A stretch of DNA of 35,360 nt from Verrucomicrobiaceae bacterium (GCA_947440575.1 CANETF010000023.1:1-35360), one strand, 5' to 3'. Shown: positions 7,778 through 16,569, counted from the stretch's first letter. Notes: a model not told the origin generated them from the letters alone. Numbers and translations are program-made.

Positions 7778-8678
7778 CAATTCGGGTCAACATCGCTTCC
7801 AGCATTCGGCCATACTTGACGTAGCTGTCATACTGCTCCTTGGCCTTCTGCTCAGGGGACAATCCGTCGGCCGCGCCAGCACCATGAAACACCACCGCCA
7901 CGTGCGGTTCGATGCTGATGTAACCTTCATAACCTGTTTCCACGAGGTCCTTCATGATTCGTTCCGTCTGGCCTTCGCCCTCGCCTGGATAGGTGTAGGT
8001 GGCATCGTTCTTCGCCGTGTCCCAGACTCCATCCTTAACGTGAACATGCGCCATGAAGGGTTTGACGGCTTGATACATCGCCCACGCATCCTGCTTGTGC
8101 CCAGGGCGGTCACGGTCGTCAATAAAGACAGGGTTGCCCGTGTCGAATACCCACTTCATGCCTGGCACCGCCTCCGCCATGCGCTGAACATAGCTTGGGC
8201 TCATGCCACCCCAGTTCATGCAGTTCTCATGAATGACGGTCAGACCCGCATCAGCAAAGCGCTTGTTGATTTCAATCATGCGTTTGATGCGCTCCGGTGC
8301 GAATTGCTCTTCCAAATCCTTGCCGTCATCGTCCTTACACACGGCGTAGCTCATTACCCGGATCAACTTGGCGCCGAGACGCTGCATCCGCGGGATCGCA
8401 CGGCTGATCTCTGCCTCAGTGATGCTGAAATCATCGGTGATCTTTTTGGCCCAGTTGCCAATGAGCGAGCCAAAGCCACTGACCTTCATGCCCTTTTCTT
8501 CCAGGTGGGCGACGACCTTGTCGAACACACTGTCAGGGATCTCATGCAAATTGCCCTTCACTCCGTCGAATTCCACGCCTCGCGCTTCGATGCTGTCCCA
8601 GCCCAGGTCCTTGTGGGCTTGAATCTGCACGTCGAGGGATGCGCCTGCTTCGTCTGCAATACCGGTAAGTTTGATCAT
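7761..8678 (-). CDS. Sugar phosphate isomerase/epimerase-like TIM-barrel protein
   Basis: A 305-residue AP-endonuclease-2-type (xylose isomerase-like) TIM barrel. The barrel begins at once (IKLTGIADEAG) and shows the usual metal-site strand ends: the Glu in VIHENC, the Asp in VFDTGNP, the His-x-His in AHVHVKD and the Glu in YISIEPH. Members bind a divalent metal and act as sugar or inositol epimerases, isomerases or dehydratases; the reaction cannot be read from sequence. No signal peptide, so cytoplasmic. It is convergent with the kinase-MurQ gene, leaving six bases between the stops, and divergent from the lipoprotein at 8799, with a 120-base promoter region between. Confidence 0.85.
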   Translation of the reverse strand: MIKLTGIADEAGASLDVQIQAHKDLGWDSIEARGVEFDGVKGNLHEIPDSVFDKVVAHLEEKGMKVSGFGSLIGNWAKKITDDFSITEAEISRAIPRMQRLGAKLIRVMSYAVCKDDDGKDLEEQFAPERIKRMIEINKRFADAGLTVIHENCMNWGGMSPSYVQRMAEAVPGMKWVFDTGNPVFIDDRDRPGHKQDAWAMYQAVKPFMAHVHVKDGVWDTAKNDATYTYPGEGEGQTERIMKDLVETGYEGYISIEPHVAVVFHGAGAADGLSPEQKAKEQYDSYVKYGRMLEAMLTRIGAKLG

Positions 8679-8798
8679 GTGATTAAGAGTTGGGGAGTCT
8701 TACCTTTAGCGCGGGGGCGGCGGGGTCAAGTGAGAATGCCTCGCTGAAATGCAACTGCGTGCTTGAATTACCGAAGGCGAATCGGTTAAGCTCATCGC

Positions 8799-9281
8799 AT
8801 GAGTCTTAAATTTGCCATGAAGGCTGTGCCGTTTCTAGCGTGTGGACTGCTTCTTGGGTTCGCGCCGAGCTGTTCGAAGGAAAAACAAGAGGCTGCGGCG
8901 GCTCCGACACCCGCAACTGCTCCAGTGGTTACCATGAAAGAGCCGGGCGATGAGGCAGTTCCCGCCCCAACCAGCACGGGAACAGTGACCGTTCGTGCCC
9001 GCTTTGACGGTTACGCGGCCCGGGTAGCCAAGGGTTTGTGGCAACCCGTGCCCTTGACGGCCGAAGTCGCAAACTTCGGGTTGATCACACCGCTGGAACC
9101 AATTTCGGCAGGATCAGGATTGGTGGTTGAAGGCGGACCTGAGGGTTTAGCTGTCGGTACGGTGGCAGGAACTTTGCAAACGACGGATGGGCGTCCGTTG
9201 TTGGCAGGGCGGGAGTACTCGTTTTCGTTCAGCAAAGGGGCGGATGCGATCTGGTCTGTTGAGATCAAGCCAGCACCGTAG
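8799..9281 (+). CDS. Small predicted lipoprotein of unknown function
   Basis: A 160-residue protein not recognised as a known family. It begins with a hydrophobic signal (ACGLLLGFAPSC) ending in a lipobox-like APS-Cys at residue 25, followed by charged and then Ala/Pro/Thr-rich linker sequence typical after lipoprotein anchors. The C-terminal 95 residues look like a small beta-rich domain (TVTVRARFDGY, GLVVEGGPEGLAVGTVAG, GREYSFSFSKG). An in-frame ATG six codons downstream (8817) is an equally good start. No Shine-Dalgarno is seen. It stands alone, divergent from the isomerase gene and convergent with the glycine-rich-domain gene. Confidence 0.7.
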   Translation: MSLKFAMKAVPFLACGLLLGFAPSCSKEKQEAAAAPTPATAPVVTMKEPGDEAVPAPTSTGTVTVRARFDGYAARVAKGLWQPVPLTAEVANFGLITPLEPISAGSGLVVEGGPEGLAVGTVAGTLQTTDGRPLLAGREYSFSFSKGADAIWSVEIKPAP

Positions 9282-9324
9282 GTGTGCCGCGCGCGGACCC
9301 TGGTCCATTCAGACCGGCAATCCT

Positions 9325-10149
9325 CTAGTCGCCACCTCCACCACATCCTCCACCCCCACAACCGGAGGAACTGCAGCCTGACGAACCTGAATCGGAGTGA
9401 TTCGAACAGCCTGAGTCAGAGCGGTTAGAACAGCCTGAACCACAACCCCCAGTCGACCCGGTGCCACTGGTGCAACCGCTGCTATCATTGCGGTTCTTGG
9501 GTCGAGTTCCCGGCGTACGACTGAAGTTTAAAAGACAGACCACCGTTATGGTGACTCCCAGCGTGAGGATGACGAACACCTCGCCGATGCCTGACTTCGT
9601 GCAGGCAATGATTCCGAAAAGGCAAAGTGCGGATAGGGCTACGGCCGCAGCGAATCGACGAAGCGTGACCTTGGGAATCAGCCAGTGGGCGCTGGTTTCG
9701 ATACGAGCAAACCGATTTCTCGGTGCGAAACGTTCATCGGTCGATGGCCAAATGTCAGCAGGCGGTGCCGTTTCAAACACACGGCGGTAACTGTCGAGGG
9801 TGGCGGCATACCAGTCGCGGTACTTCACGTCTTCCTGAGGGCCTCCTTGCGTGGGACCGTGGTGCAGCGGTTTACCGAGCACCGTGCCGCAAAGCCCCTC
9901 CCAGTAGGACCGCGTGTAGGTAAGGTGCAGATGCCAAGCCTGATCGACCGCGTCAGACGGCGTGACTGGATGCCCGGCGCGCATGGCAAGGTAAACAAAT
10001 CTTCGGTATTCCTCAACCACGCGCTGCGCATGTGGAAGCGTCCAGGAATTCTCCCGTGCCAACCGAGCCGCAAATGAGAGTTCCACTGGGAGGGGATCAA
10101 ATTCAAACGCTGACAACCTCTGCCAGAGCCAATCGTCGTGGAGGGACAT
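9325..10149 (-). CDS. Glycine-rich-domain (GRDP/DUF1399-like) membrane protein with Cys/Gly/Ser tail
   Basis: A 274-residue protein in three parts. Residues 1-135 contain SDAVDQAWHLHLTYTRSYW, then CGTVLGKPLHHGP and DVKYRDWYAATLDSYRRVF, a pattern I recognise from bacterial relatives of plant glycine-rich-domain proteins (DUF1399-like), with several conserved His and Trp residues. Next come two hydrophobic segments (about 165-185 and 190-210) forming a membrane hairpin. The last 55 residues are almost only Ser, Gly, Cys, Asn and Asp, ending GCGGGGCGGGGD. Function is unknown. It follows the T2SS-F-like gene by 48 bases on the same strand and is likely co-transcribed. The tail could be a metal-binding, disulfide-linked or disordered surface segment (inference). 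Confidence 0.75.
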   Translation of the reverse strand: MSLHDDWLWQRLSAFEFDPLPVELSFAARLARENSWTLPHAQRVVEEYRRFVYLAMRAGHPVTPSDAVDQAWHLHLTYTRSYWEGLCGTVLGKPLHHGPTQGGPQEDVKYRDWYAATLDSYRRVFETAPPADIWPSTDERFAPRNRFARIETSAHWLIPKVTLRRFAAAVALSALCLFGIIACTKSGIGEVFVILTLGVTITVVCLLNFSRTPGTRPKNRNDSSGCTSGTGSTGGCGSGCSNRSDSGCSNHSDSGSSGCSSSGCGGGGCGGGGD

Positions 10150-10197
10150 GCTTGGAGTGAAACGGTGTTGGGATCGAAAGGCAAGTCCAATCCAGCT

Positions 10198-11193
10198 TCA
10201 AAAGCCGCCAGATTCATTGAGCAAGGGAGCGTAAATGGCGCTCATCATGCCAATGATTCGACTCGCCACATACAGGGCGACAACGGCGTAGAGCACTTTG
10301 GGCAGCCAGGCAGCGACGCGGTCCATGGATTCGCGGGCTTCGTCGGATTCGAGTTGCGCCCACCGAGCCATTTCATGATCAAGGGTTCCAGTTTCTTCGG
10401 CGGTATCGAGAGAGTCGATGAAGTGTTTGGGAAAACCCCCACCGATTCGCAGTGACGAAGCGATGGGTTGACCGTCGGCGATGAGGGTGGCGGCGGCTTG
10501 GGAACCCGCCCGGAATTGGCCGCTCCCCGACGCTTCACCGGCAAGCCGGATCCATTCCTGAGGTCGGAGCGCCGCGAGTAGCGCGGAGTGAGCCACCTGT
10601 GTAAAACGAGCCAGGGCCCAGTGCTGACGCATGGGTCCGAGGAGAGGTAGCCCGCCCAGCAGTCGATCCATAGTATGGGATGTCTCGGCACTCTTGGACA
10701 GGGCTCTCCAACCCCTGAAGACAATCAAAAGGATAACCCAGAGAATCCCAAGCCGGGATAAGATTCGAAGGGGGAGCTCAGCGAGGGAGTCTCCAGCGAT
10801 AGCGGCCGGAAGCTCTGGCAAAATGACCCCCAAGTGGGTCAATATGAGCGGGTAAATCATGGCGCTACGCGCTTTTCGAGCACTCTCGACGACGGATTCG
10901 TAATAGCGTGCCAGAAGCGTGAAGCTTTGCGCCAAACGACCGCTGTTTTCGCCCGCAGCGACCAGGGCAAGGTCAAGTGCGGTCAGACCTCCTTGATGAT
11001 CTTGTCGAAGGGCCTCTGTCACGCCTGCACCCGAACCAAGGCGCTCTTTGGCCGCCCGAAGAAACTGCGCGAGAGCGGGCTTTGGGTTCTGACTGAGCAG
11101 AAGGTCAAAAGAGCGATCAAGGTGGAAGTCTGCCTTCAGTAGCTTGGCTAACTCTCTAAAGATGCTGGCTTTTTCAGGATCAGTCATGGCCAT
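10198..11193 (-). CDS. Type II secretion system F-like (GspF/PilC) membrane protein
   Basis: A 331-residue protein with the T2SSF layout. The N-terminal helical cytoplasmic domain contains the typical RELAKLLKADFHLDRSFDLL, LTALDLALVAAGENSGRL and YYESVVESARKARSAMIYPL motifs. Membrane segments lie near residues 115-135 and 150-170, and a second, weaker F domain (FIDSLDTAEETGTLD) ends in a C-terminal membrane segment (VLYAVVALYVASRIIGMMSAIY). GspF/PilC proteins form the inner-membrane platform for pseudopilus or pilus assembly. No GspE, GspG or secretin gene is adjacent, so it is a stand-alone copy. An internal ATG at 11187 is an alternative start. The upstream 91 bases, shared with the divergent small membrane gene, are AT-rich and likely hold promoters. 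Confidence 0.85.
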   Translation of the reverse strand: MAMTDPEKASIFRELAKLLKADFHLDRSFDLLLSQNPKPALAQFLRAAKERLGSGAGVTEALRQDHQGGLTALDLALVAAGENSGRLAQSFTLLARYYESVVESARKARSAMIYPLILTHLGVILPELPAAIAGDSLAELPLRILSRLGILWVILLIVFRGWRALSKSAETSHTMDRLLGGLPLLGPMRQHWALARFTQVAHSALLAALRPQEWIRLAGEASGSGQFRAGSQAAATLIADGQPIASSLRIGGGFPKHFIDSLDTAEETGTLDHEMARWAQLESDEARESMDRVAAWLPKVLYAVVALYVASRIIGMMSAIYAPLLNESGGF

Positions 11194-11284
11194 GCGGAGA
11201 AAGAAAGTTAAGCGATGTGAAAGATAATGCTTTATGAATTTTCTGATTTTCGCTAGTCTTTAATTATTCTTCCCGATTTGCCCT

Positions 11285-11590
11285 ATGAAACAAGACATTC
11301 CTCCTCGTGCTCACCGGCGCCCCGTGACCTCGCGTTCATCGGCATTTGAGTACTCAACGGCGGAGGTGCCATATCGACCACTCCAGCTGACCCGTCACCC
11401 TGTGACGATGCCGGACGAGGCGTCACCTTTCTTGAAAAGTGTTTGTAAGCGGCTGTTGCTCTTGATGGTCATGGTCGGGTTCGGCGCCATCTGTATCCAC
11501 GGTGGCGCAGCCAGAGCGGTCATCTCCTGGGCTCGCTCGTTGAGTGGCTATGAGTCGACGCAACAGATGGCCTTTGAGTCGGGCCGATAA
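11285..11590 (+). CDS. Small single-span membrane protein, unknown
   Basis: A 101-residue frame starting with ATG, with an N-terminal polar, Arg/Pro/Ser-rich part of about 45 residues, one hydrophobic segment (RLLLLMVMVGFGAICIHGG, about residues 57-75) and a short tail. No family recognised. It is divergent from the T2SS-F-like gene and convergent with the zincin gene, leaving 11 bases between the stops. The AT-rich stretch just upstream (TTTAATTATT near 11260-11270) could hold a -10 box. Coding status is inferred from the clean fit between neighbours and the plausible membrane topology. Confidence 0.55.
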   Translation: MKQDIPPRAHRRPVTSRSSAFEYSTAEVPYRPLQLTRHPVTMPDEASPFLKSVCKRLLLLMVMVGFGAICIHGGAARAVISWARSLSGYESTQQMAFESGR

Positions 11591-11601
11591 CAGTTCTTCC
11601 A

Positions 11602-11976
11602 CTACTCGAGGCCCATGTCGGCGACTTGATCCTCGTTCAGGCCCAAATAATGGCCAAGTTCGTGGAGAAGGGTGATTCGAACCTCCTGACGGAAGACTTC
11701 GGGATCACCTTCAGCGTAGTCCCAGAGACTATCAAGGAACAAGCGGATACGAGGTAGGCTGTCCAAATCATCCGGCGTGGGATCACTGAGAGATGCGCCT
11801 TCAAAGAGGCCCAAAAGATCATCGCCAGGAAGGTCTTCTCCGGCCGCAAGGCAATCGTCAATCCATTCAAGCTCAATCCGACATGGGCGAACTGCCGTTT
11901 TGATCCGCTCAGGCAGGCGATGCATGGTGACGCGAACCACCCGCTGGGCGAGCTCTTCGAGACGTTCAGGGCGCAT
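11602..11976 (-). CDS. Minimal zincin-like metallopeptidase (PF06262 family)
   Basis: A 124-residue protein with the zinc motif HELGH in TLLHELGHYLGLNED near residue 105, followed by Glu and Asp residues within ten positions, as in the short zincin family PF06262 (DUF1025). The preceding segment RIRLFLDSLWDYAEGDPEVFRQEVR is also family-typical. The biological substrate of this widespread family is unknown. It starts 13 bases after the trpS stop on the same strand and is probably co-transcribed with trpS and the phosphorylase. No signal peptide, so cytoplasmic. Length is normal for the family. Confidence 0.85.
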   Translation of the reverse strand: MRPERLEELAQRVVRVTMHRLPERIKTAVRPCRIELEWIDDCLAAGEDLPGDDLLGLFEGASLSDPTPDDLDSLPRIRLFLDSLWDYAEGDPEVFRQEVRITLLHELGHYLGLNEDQVADMGLE

Positions 11977-11989
11977 GCAAAAGCCGGGG

Positions 11990-12961
11990 CTAATCTCCGA
12001 GACCTACAGCGGAGCGCACGCGAGTGAGGGTTTGCCGGGCAACGGCGCGTGCTTTTTCAGCCCCTTCCGCCAGCACCCGCTCGACGTAACCAGGCTTCGC
12101 AAGGATTTCAGCACGGCGTTCACGCATCGGAGCAAAATAGGTCGTAATCGACTCGAGGAGGCGTTTTTTGAAATCGCCGTACCCGATGCCGCCACGCAGG
12201 TGGTCCTCAATCATGGCGTTGTAATCAGCCTCGGAAGCGACCAGTTTGTAGAGGGGCAAGATCGTGCTGCCTTCAATGGGCTTGGGCAATTCGAGGGCGG
12301 TGCTGTCGGTGACCAGCTTTTTCATGATCTTCTTTTTGAGATCGGCCGGCTCCTCGAAAAGCTGCAGGGTATTGTCGTAGCTTTTGCTCATCTTCTGGCC
12401 ATCAAGACCCGGAATGACCGCCGTTTCTTCACGGATCCGAGGTTGTGGCACCTTCAATAGGCCCTCGCCAAAGGTTTCGTTCATCTTGATGGCGAGGTCA
12501 CGGGTGACTTCGACATGCTGTTTTTGGTCCTTGCCAACGGGCACGACATCCGAGTCATAAATGAGGATGTCAGCGGCCATCAATACAGGGTACGCAAACA
12601 GTCCATGGGAAGCGACGAGACCACGCGCGACCTTGTCTTTGTAGGAGTGGCAGCGTTCGAGCAATCCCATCGGAGTGACAGTGCTGAGAATCCAGGCGAG
12701 TTCGGTGTGCTCTGGAACATCACTTTGCCGGAAGAAAACGCATTTTTCAGGATCAAGACCACAGGCGAGGAAGTCGATGGCGAGATCTCTGACATGACTT
12801 CTCAGCAGTTTGCCGTCCTGAATGGATGTCAGGGAATGATAATCGGCGATGAAGTAGTAGGCATCGCCCTCGTGCTGCAGGCGCAGGGCCGCATCCATCA
12901 TGCCAAAATAATTGCCAATGTGGAGACGCCCGCTGGGTTGGAGGCCGGAAAGGATACGCAT
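11990..12961 (-). CDS. trpS: Tryptophanyl-tRNA synthetase
   Basis: A class I aminoacyl-tRNA synthetase charging tRNA-Trp. The N-terminus has ILSGLQPSGRLHIGN with the HIGH-like HIGN, and the KMSKS loop appears as GQKMSKSYDN. VFFRQSDVPEHTELAWIL and GLFAYPVLMAADILIYD are TrpS-specific tryptophan-pocket and interface segments. The ATG at 12961 is chosen over one at 13012 because it begins directly at the conserved first strand and avoids overlapping the upstream phosphorylase stop at 12996; length is then 323 residues, normal for bacteria. It lies 34 bases downstream of the purine nucleoside phosphorylase gene and 13 bases upstream of the zincin gene. Confidence 0.97.
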   Translation of the reverse strand: MRILSGLQPSGRLHIGNYFGMMDAALRLQHEGDAYYFIADYHSLTSIQDGKLLRSHVRDLAIDFLACGLDPEKCVFFRQSDVPEHTELAWILSTVTPMGLLERCHSYKDKVARGLVASHGLFAYPVLMAADILIYDSDVVPVGKDQKQHVEVTRDLAIKMNETFGEGLLKVPQPRIREETAVIPGLDGQKMSKSYDNTLQLFEEPADLKKKIMKKLVTDSTALELPKPIEGSTILPLYKLVASEADYNAMIEDHLRGGIGYGDFKKRLLESITTYFAPMRERRAEILAKPGYVERVLAEGAEKARAVARQTLTRVRSAVGLGD

Positions 12962-12995
12962 AAGCCCGAAGTGATGGGACGGGGCGGGCGGCAAG

Positions 12996-13772
12996 TCAAG
13001 CCAACGCCGCATGAAGGAGACGCGCTAAATCCTGGCCGGCGGCTAGGCCAACTTCGACGACTTCGCTGTGGTGAAGGGTCGCGGGGGCAAGACCGGCGGC
13101 CCAGTTCGTAAGCAGGGAGATGCCGGCGACCTCGAGACCAAGAGCACGAGCCTGAATGGCTTCGGGCACGGTTGACATGCCGACGGCATGCGCCCCGAGA
13201 GTGCGGAACATCCGGATTTCAGCCGGAGTCTCATATTGCGGACCGGGAACAGCCGCGTAGACGCCATGGTGAAGGCGGAGTCCGAGTTTTTCGGCCGCAT
13301 TCATGAATGCCTCACGAAGCTTGAGTGAATAAACAACGCTCATGTCATGGAAGTGCGGTCCACCGGTGAGAGGTGACACACCGAGGAGGTTGAGGTGGTC
13401 CGTAATCAGCATCAGACCACCAACGTGAAAGGTAGGATCAATGGCCCCGGCAGCATTCGTCAGAATCAGGCGTTTGACCCCGAGTTGCTCAGCAAGGAAC
13501 CGGACACCTGCGGTCACTTCTCGGGCGGAAATCCCTTCGTACAAATGGCTCCGCCCCTGAGCGATGACGACTTTTCGGCCTGAGCCCGGTAGCACGCCCA
13601 GAACAAACCTACCGGCGTGACCCGGGACTTTCGATTCAGGTAGCCCTGGCACATCGGAATAGGGAACCGTCAATATCGGAGAAAAAGTTTCTGCTACGGC
13701 ACCTAGGCCTGACCCCAGGATAATCGCGGTGGATGGTTGCGCGGCGACGAGTTGATCCAAGGCAGAGGGCAT
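12996..13772 (-). CDS. punA: Purine nucleoside phosphorylase, trimeric (PNP-I/PunA) type
   Basis: A 258-residue cytoplasmic enzyme that cleaves inosine or guanosine with phosphate to free base and ribose-1-phosphate in purine salvage. Family marks are the phosphate loop IILGSGLGAV, the GRSHLYEG motif with the active-site His, LTNAAGAID, the purine-site motif VPGPQYETPAEIRMF, VGMSTVPEAI and LLTNWAAG holding the base-binding Asn. The order and spacing match the trimeric PNP family. It leads a minus-strand group with trpS and a zincin-like peptidase. No Shine-Dalgarno is apparent. Confidence 0.95.
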   Translation of the reverse strand: MPSALDQLVAAQPSTAIILGSGLGAVAETFSPILTVPYSDVPGLPESKVPGHAGRFVLGVLPGSGRKVVIAQGRSHLYEGISAREVTAGVRFLAEQLGVKRLILTNAAGAIDPTFHVGGLMLITDHLNLLGVSPLTGGPHFHDMSVVYSLKLREAFMNAAEKLGLRLHHGVYAAVPGPQYETPAEIRMFRTLGAHAVGMSTVPEAIQARALGLEVAGISLLTNWAAGLAPATLHHSEVVEVGLAAGQDLARLLHAALA

Positions 13773-13837
13773 GTTTCAAGTAGGCTCTGTTGAAGAAAAT
13801 TGCAACTCACTGAACCATCGTTGACTACCGGTTCGCA

Positions 13838-14317
13838 CTATTCTTCACCAGCGTAGTAATCCGTGTCCTCTGCGACAACGACCCGGCGCTCAGGGCTTAG
13901 CCAACGTTTACCGGTTCGGGTATACGTGCCCACATCAGCAGGATGGTGGTCGGAAATGACGTAGTAAACGAGGGGCTCGCTGCCATCATTCTCGATTTGA
14001 TGGGCCTCATCGGGAAGACAGATGAGGTGGTCGCCAGCGACCAAGCGCTCTTCCAGATCATCCTCTCCCCGAAGCAGGCCCGTGCCCGACAAAATGATGT
14101 AGAACTCAGTTTGGGCGGCGTGAGAGTGCATCGGAAAATTGACTTTGCCAGGAGCTAGCGTGGTCAACTCAATATCGAAAGGATGGCCGCCTGCCCAAGG
14201 GCCCTTGTCCTTCAGGCCGCCAAGTGCCAGAGACACGTGTTGGCGCTCAAGCTCAAAACGGCCCTTGGGCGACCGACGGTGCTCGATGGGAACAGCATTG
14301 AGATGGATCTTCTGCAT
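13838..14317 (-). CDS. Single-domain cupin protein
   Basis: A cupin barrel of about 159 residues. Motif 1 appears as FPMHSHAAQTEFYIILSG (His-x-His, Glu) and motif 2 as GDHLICLPDEAHQIEN (His), giving a full metal-binding set. Upstream, SPKGRFELERQHVSLALGG is characteristic of a family of uncharacterised small cupins often annotated as possible sugar-binding or isomerase-like. The ATG at 14317 is preferred because TAGG lies six bases upstream; an in-frame ATG at 14335 is possible. It is divergent from the DUF1549 gene, with about 170 bases between the two starts. Reaction unknown. Confidence 0.8.
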   Translation of the reverse strand: MQKIHLNAVPIEHRRSPKGRFELERQHVSLALGGLKDKGPWAGGHPFDIELTTLAPGKVNFPMHSHAAQTEFYIILSGTGLLRGEDDLEERLVAGDHLICLPDEAHQIENDGSEPLVYYVISDHHPADVGTYTRTGKRWLSPERRVVVAEDTDYYAGEE

Positions 14318-14490
14318 GCCTACTAAAGTGGTCATGTATGACGAAAACTCAACCTGAACACCAGCGCGCTGATTTGGACTTGCACCCACCCGTAAAGATA
14401 AAAACCGGGAAGGAACTAATCTTTAGTCGACCCGTTCGTTCTTGTCTCACCTTCAGAATTTCTGCATACTGTGATTCGATTCAACACGCT

Positions 14491-16569
14491 ATGAAAACGC
14501 TCCATGTGATTCCCCTGCTTCTCCTCATCAGCGCAATGTCCAGTCTCGCTGAAAGTCGCACTTGGACAGATACCCAGGGCCGCAAACTTGTCGGTGCCTA
14601 TACCGGGCGCGAGGGAGGTAAAGTTTTGGTTACGGATGCGTCCGGCCGACTCATCGCTGTTCCCCTAGACCGGCTGTCACCCGAAGATCAGAAATGGCTG
14701 GAAACAGCGCCTGCTCCTGTCGTCTCGATTCCAGTGGACCAGACAGTCGCCGCTGCTGCCGCCAAAATCGATGAACTGATTGACCGCAAATTGGCGCAAA
14801 AAAGCATTCAGCCCAATCCGCCCGCGTCAGACGAAACCTTCGTTCGCCGCGCCTATTTGGACATCGCCGGGCGCATCCCCAGTCGGGCGGAAACGGTTGC
14901 GTTCCTCGACGAAACCTCCACCCAGAAACGTTCGCAATTGATTCGCACCCTGTTGCATTCCGACGGTTACACCAGCCATCTCTACAACTATTTCGCCGGA
15001 ATGCTTCGAATTCGCGACCCGGATAATGGGGGTCTCATGAAAGCCGAGCCCTACGTCGCTTGGATCAAACAGCAAATCCGCGAAAATCGGCCCTACAATG
15101 AAACTGTCGCCGCCATGCTCACCGCCACCGGGAAACTCTGGAGCAACGGCGCAACCGGCTACCTCCTGCGTGACTCCGGCATGACCCTGGACAATCTCGC
15201 CAATACCTTTTCCGTTTTCCTTGGTACCGACGTCGCTTGTGCTCAGTGCCACGACCATCCCTTCTCCGAGTGGACCCAAAAGCAATTCTATGAATTGGCA
15301 GCCTTTTTTGGCGCCACCGCCACAGGTGACTACGGCGGCATGATGGGAGAGGATGTCGTGGAGCGCCTCATGACCGAATTGCGTAACACCACCGAAAAAA
15401 ATGGCGGTGACGTGGAGAAAGTTGAGGGGGTCCGCAATCTCCTTTCGGATGTCATTAATGCCAATCGCTTCGTCGTGCGCGACACCAACGAAAACCGCCT
15501 CCGTCTGCCCAGCGACTACGCCTACAAAGATGGCAAACCCGGAGATCCTGTGAAGCCCAAATTCATTCGCTGGGGTGGCGAGGACCGCTACAACGACGCC
15601 TACAAGCAAAACAAGAGTAACGAAGAAAAACTTCGGCTCGCCTTTGCCGGTTGGATGACCCATCCCTCCAATCCCAGATTCTCCATCACCATCGCCAACC
15701 GCATGTGGAAGCGCGCCTTTGGCGCCGGAGCGGCCGAACCCGTGCGCAACGTCGATGATCCAACGGCGGCGGCGAACCCCGAGTTGCTTCGTCATTTGGG
15801 CCAGGAAATGGTTCGCTTGAAGTGGCAACTCAAAGACTTCATGGAAATCGTGTACAACACCCGAGCCTGGCAGCGCGAGGCCACCACCGCCGCTGTCGGC
15901 ATGGGTGAACCCTACCACTTCCAGGGCCCACTCCTTCGCCGCATGAGCGCTGAGCAAACTTGGGACTCGTTCATGACACTCGTCCTTGGCGATCCCGATT
16001 CTTACTCCCCCAAAACGGTCGGCCAGCAAATGCGCTCTCTCGACCTGGATGTCGAAAAGGCCACTGGCGAACTGATCGCGTCTAAGCTCACCGGCTTCAT
16101 GGCGGCCCAGGAAGCAATGAATGAGCGTGGTGGAGGCTTGGCCACCGCTGCAATGGCTGAAGGCGGGAAAAAAATCCTCGAGCACAATGGCATGAAACTC
16201 CTGCGTGCAGCAGACCTCGAACAACCCGCGCCCGAGGGGCACTTTCTGCGCGAGTTCGGCCAGGGCAACCGTGACCTCATTGACGGTAGCAACACATCAG
16301 GAAGTCAACCTCAGGTGCTCATGCTGATGAATGGCGGCGTTCAAGAAATGCTAACTCACCCCGACTCCCTCATCCTCCGCGAAGTCCTTAAAAACGAACT
16401 GCCCAAAAAACAAGTCGAGACCGCCTTCCTCACCGTCCTCAACCGGAGACCCAGTGAGAACGAGAAGAAACTCGCTTTCGACCAACTCAACACTCACGGT
16501 GACGCCGTTGGCATCTCCAACATCACCTGGGCTCTGCTAACCTCCCTGGAATTCATGTTTGTTCAGTGA
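14491..16569 (+). CDS. Secreted SHD1-DUF1549-DUF1553 protein
   Basis: The ATG at 14491 starts a signal peptide (MKTLHVIPLLLLISAMSSLA), giving 692 residues; an in-frame ATG at 14338 would add an unlikely polar leader. A short SHD1-like beta domain follows (RTWTDTQGRKLVGAYTG, SPEDQKWL). Next comes a DUF1549 region (AAAKIDELIDRKL, FVRRAYLDIAGRIPS, RDSGMTLDNLANTFSVFLG, and CAQCHDHPF with Cys250, Cys253, His254). A DUF1553 region follows (NRMWKRAFGAG, ELLRHLGQEMVRLKWQLKDF, NTRAWQRE, LLRRMSAEQTWDS, FLTVLNRRPSENEK). The family is very abundant in PVC bacteria, exported, and of unproven function. It is usually followed by a DUF1501 gene; here the next gene is a convergent truA whose stop overlaps by seven bases. 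Confidence 0.9.
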   Translation: MKTLHVIPLLLLISAMSSLAESRTWTDTQGRKLVGAYTGREGGKVLVTDASGRLIAVPLDRLSPEDQKWLETAPAPVVSIPVDQTVAAAAAKIDELIDRKLAQKSIQPNPPASDETFVRRAYLDIAGRIPSRAETVAFLDETSTQKRSQLIRTLLHSDGYTSHLYNYFAGMLRIRDPDNGGLMKAEPYVAWIKQQIRENRPYNETVAAMLTATGKLWSNGATGYLLRDSGMTLDNLANTFSVFLGTDVACAQCHDHPFSEWTQKQFYELAAFFGATATGDYGGMMGEDVVERLMTELRNTTEKNGGDVEKVEGVRNLLSDVINANRFVVRDTNENRLRLPSDYAYKDGKPGDPVKPKFIRWGGEDRYNDAYKQNKSNEEKLRLAFAGWMTHPSNPRFSITIANRMWKRAFGAGAAEPVRNVDDPTAAANPELLRHLGQEMVRLKWQLKDFMEIVYNTRAWQREATTAAVGMGEPYHFQGPLLRRMSAEQTWDSFMTLVLGDPDSYSPKTVGQQMRSLDLDVEKATGELIASKLTGFMAAQEAMNERGGGLATAAMAEGGKKILEHNGMKLLRAADLEQPAPEGHFLREFGQGNRDLIDGSNTSGSQPQVLMLMNGGVQEMLTHPDSLILREVLKNELPKKQVETAFLTVLNRRPSENEKKLAFDQLNTHGDAVGISNITWALLTSLEFMFVQ

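Noticed and set aside
7884..8747. 287-codon plus-strand frame
   Set aside because: Antisense shadow of the sugar isomerase-like gene, which has a full set of barrel metal ligands.
15238..15252. CxxCH haem-c motif in the DUF1549 protein
   Set aside because: The CAQCH motif sits in a conserved DUF1549 segment and no cytochrome c fold surrounds it, so a cytochrome call is not supported.
14827..16242. Long open frame (471 codons) on the minus strand
   Set aside because: It lies fully antisense to the DUF1549/DUF1553 gene, whose motifs are clear; the antisense frame is low-complexity Gly/His/Val-rich and matches no family.
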